From the NCBI RefSeq assembly GCF_000010325.1, contig NC_009662.1, forward strand, positions 578,501 to 642,500: 64,000 bases of DNA, written 5' to 3'. Origin of the DNA: Nitratiruptor sp. SB155-2. GTDB taxonomy: Bacteria; Campylobacterota; Campylobacteria; Campylobacterales; Nitratiruptoraceae. The translations under genes were made by a program, and so were the position numbers. Shown one piece after another: positions 8,151 to 17,023 of the stretch. The notes below the pieces were generated by a model. The model ran no database searches and was not told the origin of the DNA. It saw only the letters and a program-made list of their open reading frames with translations. The number at the start of each line of letters is the position of its first letter. Position 1 is the stretch's first letter.

Positions 8151-8947
8151 TATCGACTCCCGAAAAAGAGTTGCAGTTTTGTGAAGATATCTTCATCCTC
8201 ATAAATTGTGAGCATATCGCATCCTTGTTTTTTTAGTTGCATCAAATGTTCTTGTTGGAGAGTATCTGTTTTTTTAATGTATGTATCGATGGTTTTAGGA
8301 GTGAGTTTTACGCTCTTTTCATTAAGGTTTTGGGTATCTTTGAGAATAGCTTCTTTAGAGAAGTGTTTCGCTCTGTTTGCAAATGCGATGACAACCACTT
8401 CATGTTTGGTAGGAAGAAGTTTCAAAGAGATTGGATCTAAAAAGTCGCCAAGTAGAATGATGAGATGCTTTTGATCCAATCGGTAAAAAAGTTGATCTAT
8501 ATTGAAAGTGACGGATTTCCCTATGATGGATTCTTTCGAAAAAGTCAAAAACAGTTTTTCCAACTCATATTCATTTGAAATACGCAATAGATCTGCTTTA
8601 TTATCGATTGAAACCCATGTGAGATTGTCTTTTGAGGCTAATGCAGAAAATCCTACAAGCACAACTGCTTCAAGGAGCATTTCCCATTTAAGTCTCGAAA
8701 ATCCAAAATAGAGTGACCCACTAAGAAGCGGAATGATTGTAATGTTTCGCATATGCTCCTCTTGATAGAGTTTCATATAGGCTTCACCACTCTTGGCATA
8801 GGCAATCCAATCGATCTTTTTTGCGTCACTGACATAGTCATATTCCGTTAGTTCTACAAAATCAAATCCCTCTCCTATGCTAGCACTAAAGATTCCATGT
8901 TGGTGGGCGTAGACTGCCTTTTTTGCTTTTATGATGAGCTGTTTCAT
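8150..8947 (-). CDS. DUF58 family protein
   Basis: This 265-residue protein has the DUF58 pattern: an N-terminal segment ending in the Y-D-Y-V-S-D-A-K-K-I-D-W block (about residues 36-48), where an acidic pair and the tryptophan are conserved, and a C-terminal VWA-like fold that lacks a full MIDAS motif. DUF58 proteins are regular partners of MoxR ATPases and VWA proteins. The biochemical role is unknown; they may be substrates or adaptors for the ATPase. It overlaps moxR by ATGA on the minus strand. Confidence 0.85.
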   Translation of the reverse strand: MKQLIIKAKKAVYAHQHGIFSASIGEGFDFVELTEYDYVSDAKKIDWIAYAKSGEAYMKLYQEEHMRNITIIPLLSGSLYFGFSRLKWEMLLEAVVLVGFSALASKDNLTWVSIDNKADLLRISNEYELEKLFLTFSKESIIGKSVTFNIDQLFYRLDQKHLIILLGDFLDPISLKLLPTKHEVVVIAFANRAKHFSKEAILKDTQNLNEKSVKLTPKTIDTYIKKTDTLQQEHLMQLKKQGCDMLTIYEDEDIFTKLQLFFGSR

Positions 8948-9858
8948 GGAATAGGTACTTCTTTGATGATGGATTCTATCACCATATCGGCACTTTTCCC
9001 TTCCGCTCGTGCTTCATAGCTTAGAATAATCCTATGGCGTAGGGTCGGCTTTATAATATCGAGGATATCTTTAGGTGTGACGAAGTCGCGTCCATTTTTA
9101 AAAGCAACAGCTTTTGAGGCTTTTAATAGATCGATACTGCCTCTAGGGCTGCTTCCGAACATGGTGTCCGGGTGATCCCTCGTGGCTTGGATGATCTGGA
9201 CAATATAGCTTTTTAGGGCCTTTTCGATATGGATAGACTCCACTTGCTCTTTCGCTTTTTGGAGCTCTTCACTTGAAAGGACTTTTTCGACCCGTACCTC
9301 ATTTTTCTTTTCAAACCGTTCCAATATTTCAAGCTCTTCTTGGGGAGTGTTGTATCCAAGCTCTATTTTGAACATAAAGCGATCCAGTTGCGCTTCGGGA
9401 AGCCGGTATGTTCCCTCTTGTTCTATCGGGTTTTGGGTTGCCATCACTACAAAAGGAAATGGAAGTTGAAAACTTTTTTCAGCGATCGTGACTTGTCTTT
9501 CTTGCATCGCTTCAAGTAGAGCCGATTGCACCTTTGCCGGAGCTCTGTTTATCTCGTCTGCTAAAAGGAGGTTCGTAAAAATTGGACCATGTTTTATCGT
9601 AAAATCACCCGTTTTTGGATTGAATATTTGTGCTCCAGTTATATCGCTTGGCAAAAGATCGGGTGTGAATTGTACCCGTTTTGAATCGATACCAAGAGCC
9701 TGCGCAAGGGTTTTGATAGTAGTCGTTTTGGCAAGCCCCGGTAAACCCTCCAACAATACATGACCTTCGCACAGAAGTGCCAAGATGATGGCATCCACCA
9801 TCTCCTCTTGACCGACGATCACTTTTTGGATTTGGGATTTGATAGATTGAAAAATCAT
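8944..9858 (-). CDS. MoxR-type AAA+ ATPase
   Basis: The 304-residue AAA+ ATPase has Walker A near residues 40-48 (GLPGLAKTT), Walker B LLADEINRAPAKVQ, sensor 1 MATQNPIEQEGTY and an arginine-finger region (PEAQLDRFMFK), all typical of the MoxR branch. MoxR ATPases act as chaperones that mature or insert metal- or cofactor-containing complexes together with VWA proteins. Here the VWA and DUF58 genes sit on either side in one operon. The substrate cannot be read from the sequence. Confidence 0.93.
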   Translation of the reverse strand: MIFQSIKSQIQKVIVGQEEMVDAIILALLCEGHVLLEGLPGLAKTTTIKTLAQALGIDSKRVQFTPDLLPSDITGAQIFNPKTGDFTIKHGPIFTNLLLADEINRAPAKVQSALLEAMQERQVTIAEKSFQLPFPFVVMATQNPIEQEGTYRLPEAQLDRFMFKIELGYNTPQEELEILERFEKKNEVRVEKVLSSEELQKAKEQVESIHIEKALKSYIVQIIQATRDHPDTMFGSSPRGSIDLLKASKAVAFKNGRDFVTPKDILDIIKPTLRHRIILSYEARAEGKSADMVIESIIKEVPIP

Positions 9859-10931
9859 CGCATTTCCTTTAGGATTTTTTTCTTGATTTTCGATAATGAC
9901 ACTTTCTTGTTACGACTTATCGCAGCATTGAGAAGCTCTTTTTCCTCTTCAAAGCCCGGAAGGGGTGCTAAAATCTGCAAAAGATTTCTTTCATCTTTGG
10001 CTAAAAGGATTTCAAATCGTTTTTGATAGCGTCTTTTAAAGATAACAAAAAGAAGTAGCCCAGTGAGAAGTCCGGCAAAAAAGATAAAAATATAGGTAAG
10101 AATCTTTTTGAAAGTATGAAAAACTGGCTCTATTTTCGGAGGATTATTGGTCGTATCTGGCTGAATAGGAGTTTTTTTGACTGTGATATGATATTTGGGA
10201 GTTGAAACTCTCTGGAGTGATCGGTAATCAAACATTTTAAGATCCAAAGGCTCTATATCAAAATCGCGTTTTTCAATGAGTGCATATGAAATTTCATACC
10301 GAACATGTGCTCCATCCGGTGCAAATTCTACGGTATGTTGAGGCTTGTCTTGCAAGATCTTGACTTTTGGATCGGTTTGCAGCTGAATGGGTGGAATGTG
10401 ATCAAAACCGACTCCGGTAATTTTCAGAGTTGCATAGACTGGCTCATACGCTTTGGCTTTGGTTTTGTCAAGTTGTAAATGGATGCGAAAATCGCCATAG
10501 AGATCGGCTTTCGGTGTCTTTTTGACAACAATGTGTAGTGGTTTGATATCGTATGATGTTATTTTGCCTTCAATTATTTTGGTCTGCTCATATCCTGTCC
10601 CTAAAATATCGGTTTGTATTTCTTGTTTGGAGGCTCTTTTGACTTTGAGCTCCACTGGAAGCTGCAAGTTCCCCTCTTTGAGAGGGAAAATGAGATACTC
10701 GTTTTCGTATCCGAAGCTAGGAGAGCTTTTTTTAAGCAGAATCACTTTGAAGTCTTTTGTCGCTTTTGGAGCGAATTTCACCCATAAAATAGTCTCTTTG
10801 TTTTTTGCGAAATAGGTGAGTTTCAAATGGATAGGCTCTTTGACGAACGCTTCATTTTTATTGATAGTGATATTGTAATCGCCCGCAAGAAGGGCGATAC
10901 AAAAGAGGAGACTACCAAGGATTTTTTTCAT
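9855..10931 (-). CDS. BatD-like periplasmic/membrane protein
   Basis: The 358-residue protein starts with a signal peptide (MKKILGSLLFCIALLAGD), followed by about 240 residues of beta-rich, Ig-like sequence that should be periplasmic. A transmembrane segment (about residues 270-293) follows, then a basic cytoplasmic tail. This is the layout of BatD (oxygen tolerance) proteins of MoxR/Bat operons. The gene overlaps the VWA-TPR gene by 20 bp and moxR by 4 bp. BatD functions are poorly defined, so the role in assembly or stress tolerance is inferred from the operon. Confidence 0.75.
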   Translation of the reverse strand: MKKILGSLLFCIALLAGDYNITINKNEAFVKEPIHLKLTYFAKNKETILWVKFAPKATKDFKVILLKKSSPSFGYENEYLIFPLKEGNLQLPVELKVKRASKQEIQTDILGTGYEQTKIIEGKITSYDIKPLHIVVKKTPKADLYGDFRIHLQLDKTKAKAYEPVYATLKITGVGFDHIPPIQLQTDPKVKILQDKPQHTVEFAPDGAHVRYEISYALIEKRDFDIEPLDLKMFDYRSLQRVSTPKYHITVKKTPIQPDTTNNPPKIEPVFHTFKKILTYIFIFFAGLLTGLLLFVIFKRRYQKRFEILLAKDERNLLQILAPLPGFEEEKELLNAAISRNKKVSLSKIKKKILKEMR

Positions 10932-12405
10932 GGATATATCCTTTGTTGATCAAATCATAGAGTCTTGAGCCAAGTGGCATGCTGCTTCCTTTAGTAGTGA
11001 CACTTTGGCTCTTTTGTTTCGTTTTCTTTCCTCCACGGCTCGAACTTGCAAGACCTGCTGTTTGGAGATTGCTGCTTCCAGCACTCTTGCCTTTGTCGTT
11101 TTTGCTATGCTCTTTTTTGATGATACGCTTTTTTGAAAAAGGAAGAAGCAGTTTTTTGGGCCTTTTTTTCAAGGCCAAATCTTCTATTTTTTTGATCAAA
11201 TCTTTATTTGGTTTGAATTGAGCCGCCAAAACGTAATACTCCAAAGCTACATCATATTTTCTCATTTTTTCATAACATACTCCAAGGGCTTCATAGATTC
11301 TAGCCTTGAGCGCCACATCTGTTGTTTTGATGGATTTGAGGATATTTGCAGCTTTTCTATATTTTCCAAGTTTCATCAAAGCCATAGCCTCAGCATAGCG
11401 TGCTTCTATATAGGGGAGGTTGTGGAAGTATGCGATGCTTTTTTGATACTCTGTATTGTAATAGGCTTCGTATCCTTTTTGCAGTTTCCATTCATCCAGC
11501 AAGGATGCATGCATTGGAAGTGAAAATGCAATCATAAGAGGGATGAAGGAGCGAATTTTCTCAAATATTGTCGTATAAATGTATAGAATGAGTAGCGTTG
11601 CAATGAGAAGTGGAATAAAAAAGAGTTCGACTCTCTCCATCTTCTGGGTTTTAGTGACTTTTGTCTCTATGTTATTTAAAATATCTAGGTATTGATCGTA
11701 TGGATAGACAAAGTCAACGTATTGATTGATATCTTCATTGAGTCTTGTTACAACCAGTTTGCCATCATGTTTGAGGAATCCTTCAGATGTTGGGATGAGT
11801 GCTCCCTCTTTGGTGGCGATTTGAACGAAATGCAGTCGTATATTTTTTGGTTTATGGAGGATTTTTTCTTCTCCGCCATCACTGAAAAGCGCCAGATCGA
11901 TACTTCCTTGAAACACAGAGACAAAATCGAGGAGCTTTTGGATATTGGTGGATTTTGTCATGATATTTTTGGGATCGATGCTGTGCAAGGCTTGTAAAAG
12001 AATTGCCTTATCCGTTGTTGGAGGTGCAATGATAAGAGGATTTGAAGTAAATACAATAAGAGCGATTTTGTGATTCGTTTTTTGGATCAGTTCTTCTATA
12101 GCCCTTTTCGCGTACGTGAGTCTGTTTGGTTTGATATCTTGAGCCATCATACTTGCCGACATATCCAGGGCGATAAAAAGAGGTTGTAGGGAAGTGGAAC
12201 TCGTTTTTGGTTTGAGTAGTACAGGTCTTGCCAATGCGATAAAAAGAAAAATGAGAACGATAGGTAATAGCTTTATTTTATTGCTGCTTTGGGTAATGAT
12301 AAGCTCTTTTGGCAAAGGAACGCTCTCTCTCTTTTCGCGGATCAACCAAAAAAGAAGGAGCGTTGGAATGATGAGAAAAAGCCAATGCCAAGCTGCAAAA
12401 CTCAT
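10912..12405 (-). CDS. VWA domain protein with TPR tail (BatB-BatC type fusion)
   Basis: The 497-residue protein has an N-terminal membrane anchor, a second hydrophobic span near residue 50, and a VWA domain with the MIDAS motif DMSAS (about residues 89-93). Two further membrane segments occur around 265-300. TPR-like helices follow (about 310-420, including a unit with Y-E-A-L-G-V-C-Y-E-K), and the tail is lysine/serine-rich. In other bacteria BatB (VWA) and BatC (TPR) are often separate; here they are fused. The MIDAS site should bind a divalent metal and a partner protein. It overlaps batA by 4 bp. Confidence 0.8.
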   Translation of the reverse strand: MSFAAWHWLFLIIPTLLLFWLIREKRESVPLPKELIITQSSNKIKLLPIVLIFLFIALARPVLLKPKTSSTSLQPLFIALDMSASMMAQDIKPNRLTYAKRAIEELIQKTNHKIALIVFTSNPLIIAPPTTDKAILLQALHSIDPKNIMTKSTNIQKLLDFVSVFQGSIDLALFSDGGEEKILHKPKNIRLHFVQIATKEGALIPTSEGFLKHDGKLVVTRLNEDINQYVDFVYPYDQYLDILNNIETKVTKTQKMERVELFFIPLLIATLLILYIYTTIFEKIRSFIPLMIAFSLPMHASLLDEWKLQKGYEAYYNTEYQKSIAYFHNLPYIEARYAEAMALMKLGKYRKAANILKSIKTTDVALKARIYEALGVCYEKMRKYDVALEYYVLAAQFKPNKDLIKKIEDLALKKRPKKLLLPFSKKRIIKKEHSKNDKGKSAGSSNLQTAGLASSSRGGKKTKQKSQSVTTKGSSMPLGSRLYDLINKGYIHEKNPW

Positions 12406-13271
12406 CGATAGCTCCTGTAAAGCTGCATGCCAAGAAGCAGCAGTGCTGCAATTAGAAAATAGGTAAAAAGGTACCGTTTGTTTTCATAACTTCCGCTTCT
12501 AATAGGACTTGGCTCAAGCTTGTTGAGTTCACTGAAGATTGATTGTAGATCCTCTTCACTTTTTGCATAGAAAAATTTTCCGCCACTTTCCTTTGCGATC
12601 TGCTCTAAAAGATGTTTGTCCGCGTCCCCAAGACCAATCGTATAGATTTTGATACCTAGCTTCTTTGCTTTCTCTACCGCTTGTCGAGGCGATATGGAGC
12701 CGCTGTTGTGATGACCGTCAGTTATGAGGATGAGGACCTTTTGTTTTGCAGTATCGGCTTGCAACGCCTTGATGCCTTGCCACAACCCTTCGCCAATGGC
12801 GGTATTGTTGCCGGCAATGGAGGGTTCCAGGTAGTTTATCAAAAAATCAAGAGCCTTTGTATCGTATGTAAGAGGAGCGGCAATGTAGGCGAAGGAGCCA
12901 AAGATGACGATACCGATATTGTCATCAAAGCGTTTATGGAAAAAGTTTTGCGCCATCGATTTGACCACTTCAAATTTGCTCTTTTCATCATAGAGGCTCT
13001 CCTCCATCGACCCACTTGCATCCAGAGCCAAAACAAGATCTCTTCCTTTCCGATCATCCAGTTTGATAGAGGAGTAGAGAAACGGATTGGATAGAGCTAT
13101 GACAAAGAGAAGGAATGTAAGAAGCGGTAGAAAAGTGAATCGGATCTGAAACCGTGGAAACAGATTGGTTTTTGCAAAGTAGATTTTGAGATGTTCTCTC
13201 TTGCACTGAATAAAACATACAACAAGTGGCAACAGGGTTAAGAACCAAGGATACTCAAATGCGATATTCAT
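12402..13271 (-). CDS. VWA domain membrane protein (BatA type)
   Basis: The 289-residue protein has two N-terminal membrane segments, a VWA domain with the MIDAS motif DASGS (about residues 84-88), the conserved downstream threonine (GNNTAIGEGL) and aspartate (LITDGHHNSG), and a C-terminal membrane span. This is the BatA arrangement: a periplasm-facing VWA domain tethered to the inner membrane. It is the first Bat gene of the operon and overlaps pgpA by 4 bp. An active MIDAS motif is visible, unlike in the DUF58 protein. Confidence 0.85.
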   Translation of the reverse strand: MNIAFEYPWFLTLLPLVVCFIQCKREHLKIYFAKTNLFPRFQIRFTFLPLLTFLLFVIALSNPFLYSSIKLDDRKGRDLVLALDASGSMEESLYDEKSKFEVVKSMAQNFFHKRFDDNIGIVIFGSFAYIAAPLTYDTKALDFLINYLEPSIAGNNTAIGEGLWQGIKALQADTAKQKVLILITDGHHNSGSISPRQAVEKAKKLGIKIYTIGLGDADKHLLEQIAKESGGKFFYAKSEEDLQSIFSELNKLEPSPIRSGSYENKRYLFTYFLIAALLLLGMQLYRSYR

Positions 13272-13723
13272 AGAAGTTTTTCCACTCCGACATATATGAG
13301 TCCTGTCAAAAGTCCAGCCAAAAGACCTGCCAAGAGGTCATCTGCCATAACGCCTAAACCTCCTGGCATGCGATCCAATTTTTTGATATAGGAGGGTTTT
13401 GTGATATCGAAAAACCGAAAGAGTACAAATGCTACTGCTAGCCAAATGAGATGTGTACTTGGCAAGATAGAGTAGGAAAGCCAGATGCCTGCGATTTCAT
13501 CGATAACGATAGATGGATCGTCATGAGTGTTTGTTTCTTGTTCGTATAGATTGATCTCTTTGATGGCGACGATTGTTACAAGAATAACCAGTAAAAAGAG
13601 GCTGGATTGGGGTAAGAAATGCAAAAAAAGTCCACCGAGCAAAGCGCCAAAAAGTGTTCCCCACGTTCCCGGGGCTTTTGGGAGGGTTCCTGTATAGCAT
13701 CCTGTGAGAAAAAAGCGTCTCAT
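13268..13723 (-). CDS. pgpA: Phosphatidylglycerophosphatase A
   Basis: The 151-residue membrane enzyme carries the PgpA signatures GTLPKAPGTWGT, DPSIVIDEIAG, RFFDITKPS and GGLGVMADDLLAG. It removes the terminal phosphate from phosphatidylglycerophosphate to give phosphatidylglycerol in the inner membrane. Acidic residues in the DEIAG and ADD motifs are the expected metal ligands. It lies directly after the sat-like gene, as I recall for Cj1609-Cj1610 of C. jejuni. Its overlap with the VWA gene means that here the phospholipid gene leads into the Bat operon. Confidence 0.93.
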   Translation of the reverse strand: MRRFFLTGCYTGTLPKAPGTWGTLFGALLGGLFLHFLPQSSLFLLVILVTIVAIKEINLYEQETNTHDDPSIVIDEIAGIWLSYSILPSTHLIWLAVAFVLFRFFDITKPSYIKKLDRMPGGLGVMADDLLAGLLAGLLTGLIYVGVEKLL

Positions 13724-13730
13724 CTGTCTC

Positions 13731-14921
13731 CTATGTCAAAGAGGTTGTCTGATAGAGTTTCATCAGTTGAATATAGAAATCTTTTTCAGTATGTTTTTCC
13801 AAAATGCCACTGTTTGGGATGAGGTCTGCATACAGTTTTTCAAGATTTTTAAAGCGTTTTGGAAAAAGTTCACTGAGCAGTATCGCACTGATCTCCTTTC
13901 GTACCAAAACAGCAGGGGGAAGTAGCCCCAGTTTTAAAAGTTCCAAGATAGAATCAGCATGGTAAGAGATATGGTGGTGACTTCCATGTGGACAGGTTTC
14001 TGTGCTGACCAATGTTTTACATTTGTCACAGTAGACGAATTCATTGACCATCTCTATTTGAATATTGATACCTTTGAGATTGTCAAAAACACTTTTTAAA
14101 CTGTTTTTGTCGTAATACAGCCCCAATCCTGCATGGTTTTTCCCTACGACCAAGCGGGTGCATCCAAAGTTTTGCGCTACAATGGCATCGAGAATAAGTT
14201 CATTGAAACCTGCAAAAATATAGGTGTTTTCCAGTGGAACGGTGATGACTCTATTTTTCGGAAGATAGTTTTTGACAAAATAGTCCACTGTTTTGTATCG
14301 TAATTCATAAGAGAATTGATCATTGACATAGGGCTTCAATAAAAAAAGAACCACAAGATCACTATGCTCAAGAGTGGATCGAATAAGCCTTTCATGGGCC
14401 CTATGCAATGGTTTGGCTGCAAGCATGATGGCGCTTACCTCTTTTGCCTTGAGCTCCTTTTTGCGTTTTGCAATCTCCTCTTTTGCTTTTTTGACGTCTT
14501 CAAACTCCACGTGAAAGGTACCAGAGACCGCATAGTTTCCAAGTCGCTTCAAAGTTGCTTCGATTCCTGGATGTGAAATATCCGCCGTACCGTAAATATT
14601 TTTAAGCCTCTCAATGGGATCGATGGGGAAAACCTCTTCTACGTCTATTGAGCCTACATGTTTGCCATTGCTGATAAGGTCTACATGTTCCCCCGATTTG
14701 AGCGAACGAAGAATCTCTTCATTTTTTTTTCCACTGGGTGCGAGTAGGAAGGAGAAAGGAAACGACTTGCCTTTGTACTCTTTTGTAGAATCGACCTCTT
14801 GCGCCTCTTTTTGGTTCATCAGCTTGTCAACTGGGTGCAAAAGGCCCTCTTGTACCATTGCCAGCGTCGATACTGCCTCTTGATCAATAAATAAAGATCT
14901 ATTTTTTCTTGAAGATTTCAT
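13731..14921 (-). CDS. sat: ATP-sulfurylase-like protein with altered substrate motif
   Basis: I place the start at 14921, after GGAAAAAGT, because the family N-terminus begins there; the frame extends further upstream only inside the regulator gene. The 396-residue protein has an N-terminal PUA-like domain (about 1-150) and a nucleotidyltransferase domain with HRAHE at 173-177 and VVGKNHAG at 258-265. Cysteines 298, 301 and 310 plus nearby histidines match a known zinc site of the family. The sulfate-binding QTRN motif is replaced by LAAK at 167-170, losing the usual glutamine and arginine. Sulfate activation is therefore uncertain; it may use another oxyanion or have another role. The synteny is conserved in Campylobacterota. 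Confidence 0.8.
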   Translation of the reverse strand: MKSSRKNRSLFIDQEAVSTLAMVQEGLLHPVDKLMNQKEAQEVDSTKEYKGKSFPFSFLLAPSGKKNEEILRSLKSGEHVDLISNGKHVGSIDVEEVFPIDPIERLKNIYGTADISHPGIEATLKRLGNYAVSGTFHVEFEDVKKAKEEIAKRKKELKAKEVSAIMLAAKPLHRAHERLIRSTLEHSDLVVLFLLKPYVNDQFSYELRYKTVDYFVKNYLPKNRVITVPLENTYIFAGFNELILDAIVAQNFGCTRLVVGKNHAGLGLYYDKNSLKSVFDNLKGINIQIEMVNEFVYCDKCKTLVSTETCPHGSHHHISYHADSILELLKLGLLPPAVLVRKEISAILLSELFPKRFKNLEKLYADLIPNSGILEKHTEKDFYIQLMKLYQTTSLT

Positions 14922-15789
14922 ACTTTTTCCTTTTTTCCCAAAGGCTTTTACGTGAAATTCCCAACTTTTTCGAGATGGTAGTGTCAGGAAATTTGTACTG
15001 ATAGTTGATGATGATATATTTGACATATTCATCGATCGTCATGATGTCATTTCTATCGAACACCTTGTTGTCGCTTTTGAGTTCTATCTGCTTAAAAGGG
15101 ATCTCCTCTGACTCTTTTTCGGTCGAGGATATGATTGCTCGTTTATTTGCTATTATCTCCAAAAATTGTATTTTTTCACTTTTTTTCAGGTTTTGAAAAT
15201 CTGTAATATAGAGAAGTTGTGTAGGATCTTCACTTTTGATTTGGTTGATAGCTCCTTTGTCGTTGAGAGTATAGTAGACGAACGGTTCATCGACCATATC
15301 AGCATAGGCAAAGGCATACGCATCTGCATATCGCTGATAATTTGTCGTTATGAAAAGTGGCAAAGGATCTTTTATCGATATATTGTCGATAGAGAACCCT
15401 CTGAAACTATTTTTGAGATATTGCCTATAGGTTCTATTCTCTTTTACAAGCCTTTCATGTTCAATAAAATGTCTTATTTTGCGTATAAGCTCTTCAATCA
15501 TAAAAGGTTTGAGAATATAGTCGTTTGCCCCGGCTTTTAATGGATCGGATACAGTATCTTGGGAGATGTAAGAGACTAAAAGGATAATGATCTTGTCTTT
15601 GTACGCTTCGATGACTGGATAGAAATCTTGTCCATTGATATTGGTCGAAAGGAGAACAATGTCAAAATTTTGTTCTTGCAATGCATCTTTGATACTAGCT
15701 GCCGTTTCACAGGTAAATCCAATTTCAGAGAGTTTTGTAGCGATACTTTGGGCTAGATAGATTTCGTTTTCTACGATAAGTACTTTCAT
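14899..15789 (-). CDS. HP1021/Cj1608-type atypical response regulator
   Basis: The 296-residue protein has an N-terminal receiver-like domain (1-120) and a C-terminal helix-turn-helix (about 255-290, KKLGISRKSLWEKRKK). The usual phosphoacceptor aspartate is serine at position 48 (IVLLSTN), and the acidic pocket is reduced to E7-N8, while K94 (LKPF) is kept. Such orphan regulators, HP1021 in Helicobacter and Cj1608 in Campylobacter, act without phosphorylation; they bind oriC and many promoters and respond to redox state through cysteines. Here I see only C27. The gene lies between ispDF and sat as in those relatives and overlaps both. Confidence 0.85.
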   Translation of the reverse strand: MKVLIVENEIYLAQSIATKLSEIGFTCETAASIKDALQEQNFDIVLLSTNINGQDFYPVIEAYKDKIIILLVSYISQDTVSDPLKAGANDYILKPFMIEELIRKIRHFIEHERLVKENRTYRQYLKNSFRGFSIDNISIKDPLPLFITTNYQRYADAYAFAYADMVDEPFVYYTLNDKGAINQIKSEDPTQLLYITDFQNLKKSEKIQFLEIIANKRAIISSTEKESEEIPFKQIELKSDNKVFDRNDIMTIDEYVKYIIINYQYKFPDTTISKKLGISRKSLWEKRKKYEIFKKK

Positions 15790-16907
15790 ATTTCACTCCA
15801 GTCAAAATAGTGTAGTGTGGCTGTCGCCATCGCGGCGATGCCTTCGTTTCTTCCTACAAATCCAAGATGTTCCGTTGTTGTTGCTTTAAGATTGATCAAA
15901 TGATAAGGAATTTGTAAAAGATCATGGAGACTCTCTTTCATTTTCTCTTTAAACGGACCGATTTTCGGATTTTGTGCAACGATGGTGAGATCGACATGTT
16001 CTATTACAAAACCGCATGCTCGCAGCAGCCGAACCGTTTCGCAAAGCAGTTTTTTCGAGTCGATATCTTTGTACGTCTCATCGCTGTCAGGAAAAAGCTC
16101 TCCGATATCACCAAAACCGGCTGCTCCAAGGAGTGCATCGATGAGGGCATGAATGGCCACATCTGCGTCCGAATGGCCTGCAAGGCCTTTGTCGTAAGGG
16201 ATTTCTATTCCACATAGATAGAGTTTTCTATCTTCACAAAAAGCGTGTACATCCAAGCCGTTTCCTATACGTTTCGTGGCTGAAGGCTTTTGTAGACAGT
16301 TTAAGAGTTTCATATCTTCTTTATAAGTAAGCTTGTGTTGCTTTCTATTGCCTAGAATATAGAAGACCTTTTCTCCCAATGCTTGAATAGCGCTACTTTC
16401 ATCGGTAAACTCTTTTCCTTGGGTAAGGGCTTTACGCAATATATCCGTACTTGAGAGTTGTGGTGTCTGGATAAGCTTCACTTCGTTTCTGTCTATTGTT
16501 TCATTTTTATACACAACGGTATCTGCAGGTTGTATATATGGAACGATACATGCAGCTTTCGATCTATTGTCTATTATCTTTTGGACAACCTCTTTTTGAA
16601 TACATGGCCGAGCGATATCAGAAACGAGTACATAAGGCGTCTTGACCATTTCAAGAGCATTGAGCAAAGACTGCTGTCTTGTATCGGCTCCTTTTACTAT
16701 GGTGTGGTGACAAAATTTCTTATAAAATGGAATCTCTTTTGGATGGGCAGTTATGACAACATCGTGAAAGGGGAACATATCTGTGAATCTGTTCGTAACA
16801 TAGAGCCACAGCGGCTCATTGCCGCACCAAAGCCACTGTTTTTTGACATCGAGACCAAATCTACTTGAATTTCCAGCACCAAGTAACACCAGTGTCAAAT
16901 CGGACAA
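15786..16907 (-). CDS. ispDF: Bifunctional IspD/IspF isoprenoid enzyme
   Basis: The 373-residue fusion has an IspD cytidylyltransferase domain (about 1-205; nucleotide loop LLGAGNSSRFG, then VLVSDIARPC) and an IspF domain (about 212-373; GNGLDVHAF, GHSDADVAIHA, then a conserved lysine-rich TTTEHLGFVGR). These catalyse two non-consecutive steps of the non-mevalonate pathway: making CDP-methylerythritol and cyclising its phosphate to MEcPP. Fused IspDF is usual in Campylobacterota. The zinc ligands D and H of IspF (DVH and the later H) are visible. It is the first gene of the minus-strand operon. Confidence 0.95.
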   Translation of the reverse strand: MSDLTLVLLGAGNSSRFGLDVKKQWLWCGNEPLWLYVTNRFTDMFPFHDVVITAHPKEIPFYKKFCHHTIVKGADTRQQSLLNALEMVKTPYVLVSDIARPCIQKEVVQKIIDNRSKAACIVPYIQPADTVVYKNETIDRNEVKLIQTPQLSSTDILRKALTQGKEFTDESSAIQALGEKVFYILGNRKQHKLTYKEDMKLLNCLQKPSATKRIGNGLDVHAFCEDRKLYLCGIEIPYDKGLAGHSDADVAIHALIDALLGAAGFGDIGELFPDSDETYKDIDSKKLLCETVRLLRACGFVIEHVDLTIVAQNPKIGPFKEKMKESLHDLLQIPYHLINLKATTTEHLGFVGRNEGIAAMATATLHYFDWSEI

Positions 16908-17023
16908 AGATTATCCTTTTTTCTTAATTGTTACGAAATTATACATTACGAAAGCTTTTTTTTATCTTTTTTCAGTAATATTTTGGAAATTCCCCTGTTT
17001 ATTTAAGGGATGAAGGAGTTGTG

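Noticed and set aside
14922-15032. N-terminal extension of the sat-like protein
   Set aside because: It lies within the regulator gene in another frame; the start at 14921 has a proper ribosome-binding site.
16908-17023. TPP riboswitch before thiC
   Set aside because: The conserved CTGAGA and ACCTGATC-type segments are absent; only an AT-rich leader with a TTACGAAA direct repeat is seen.
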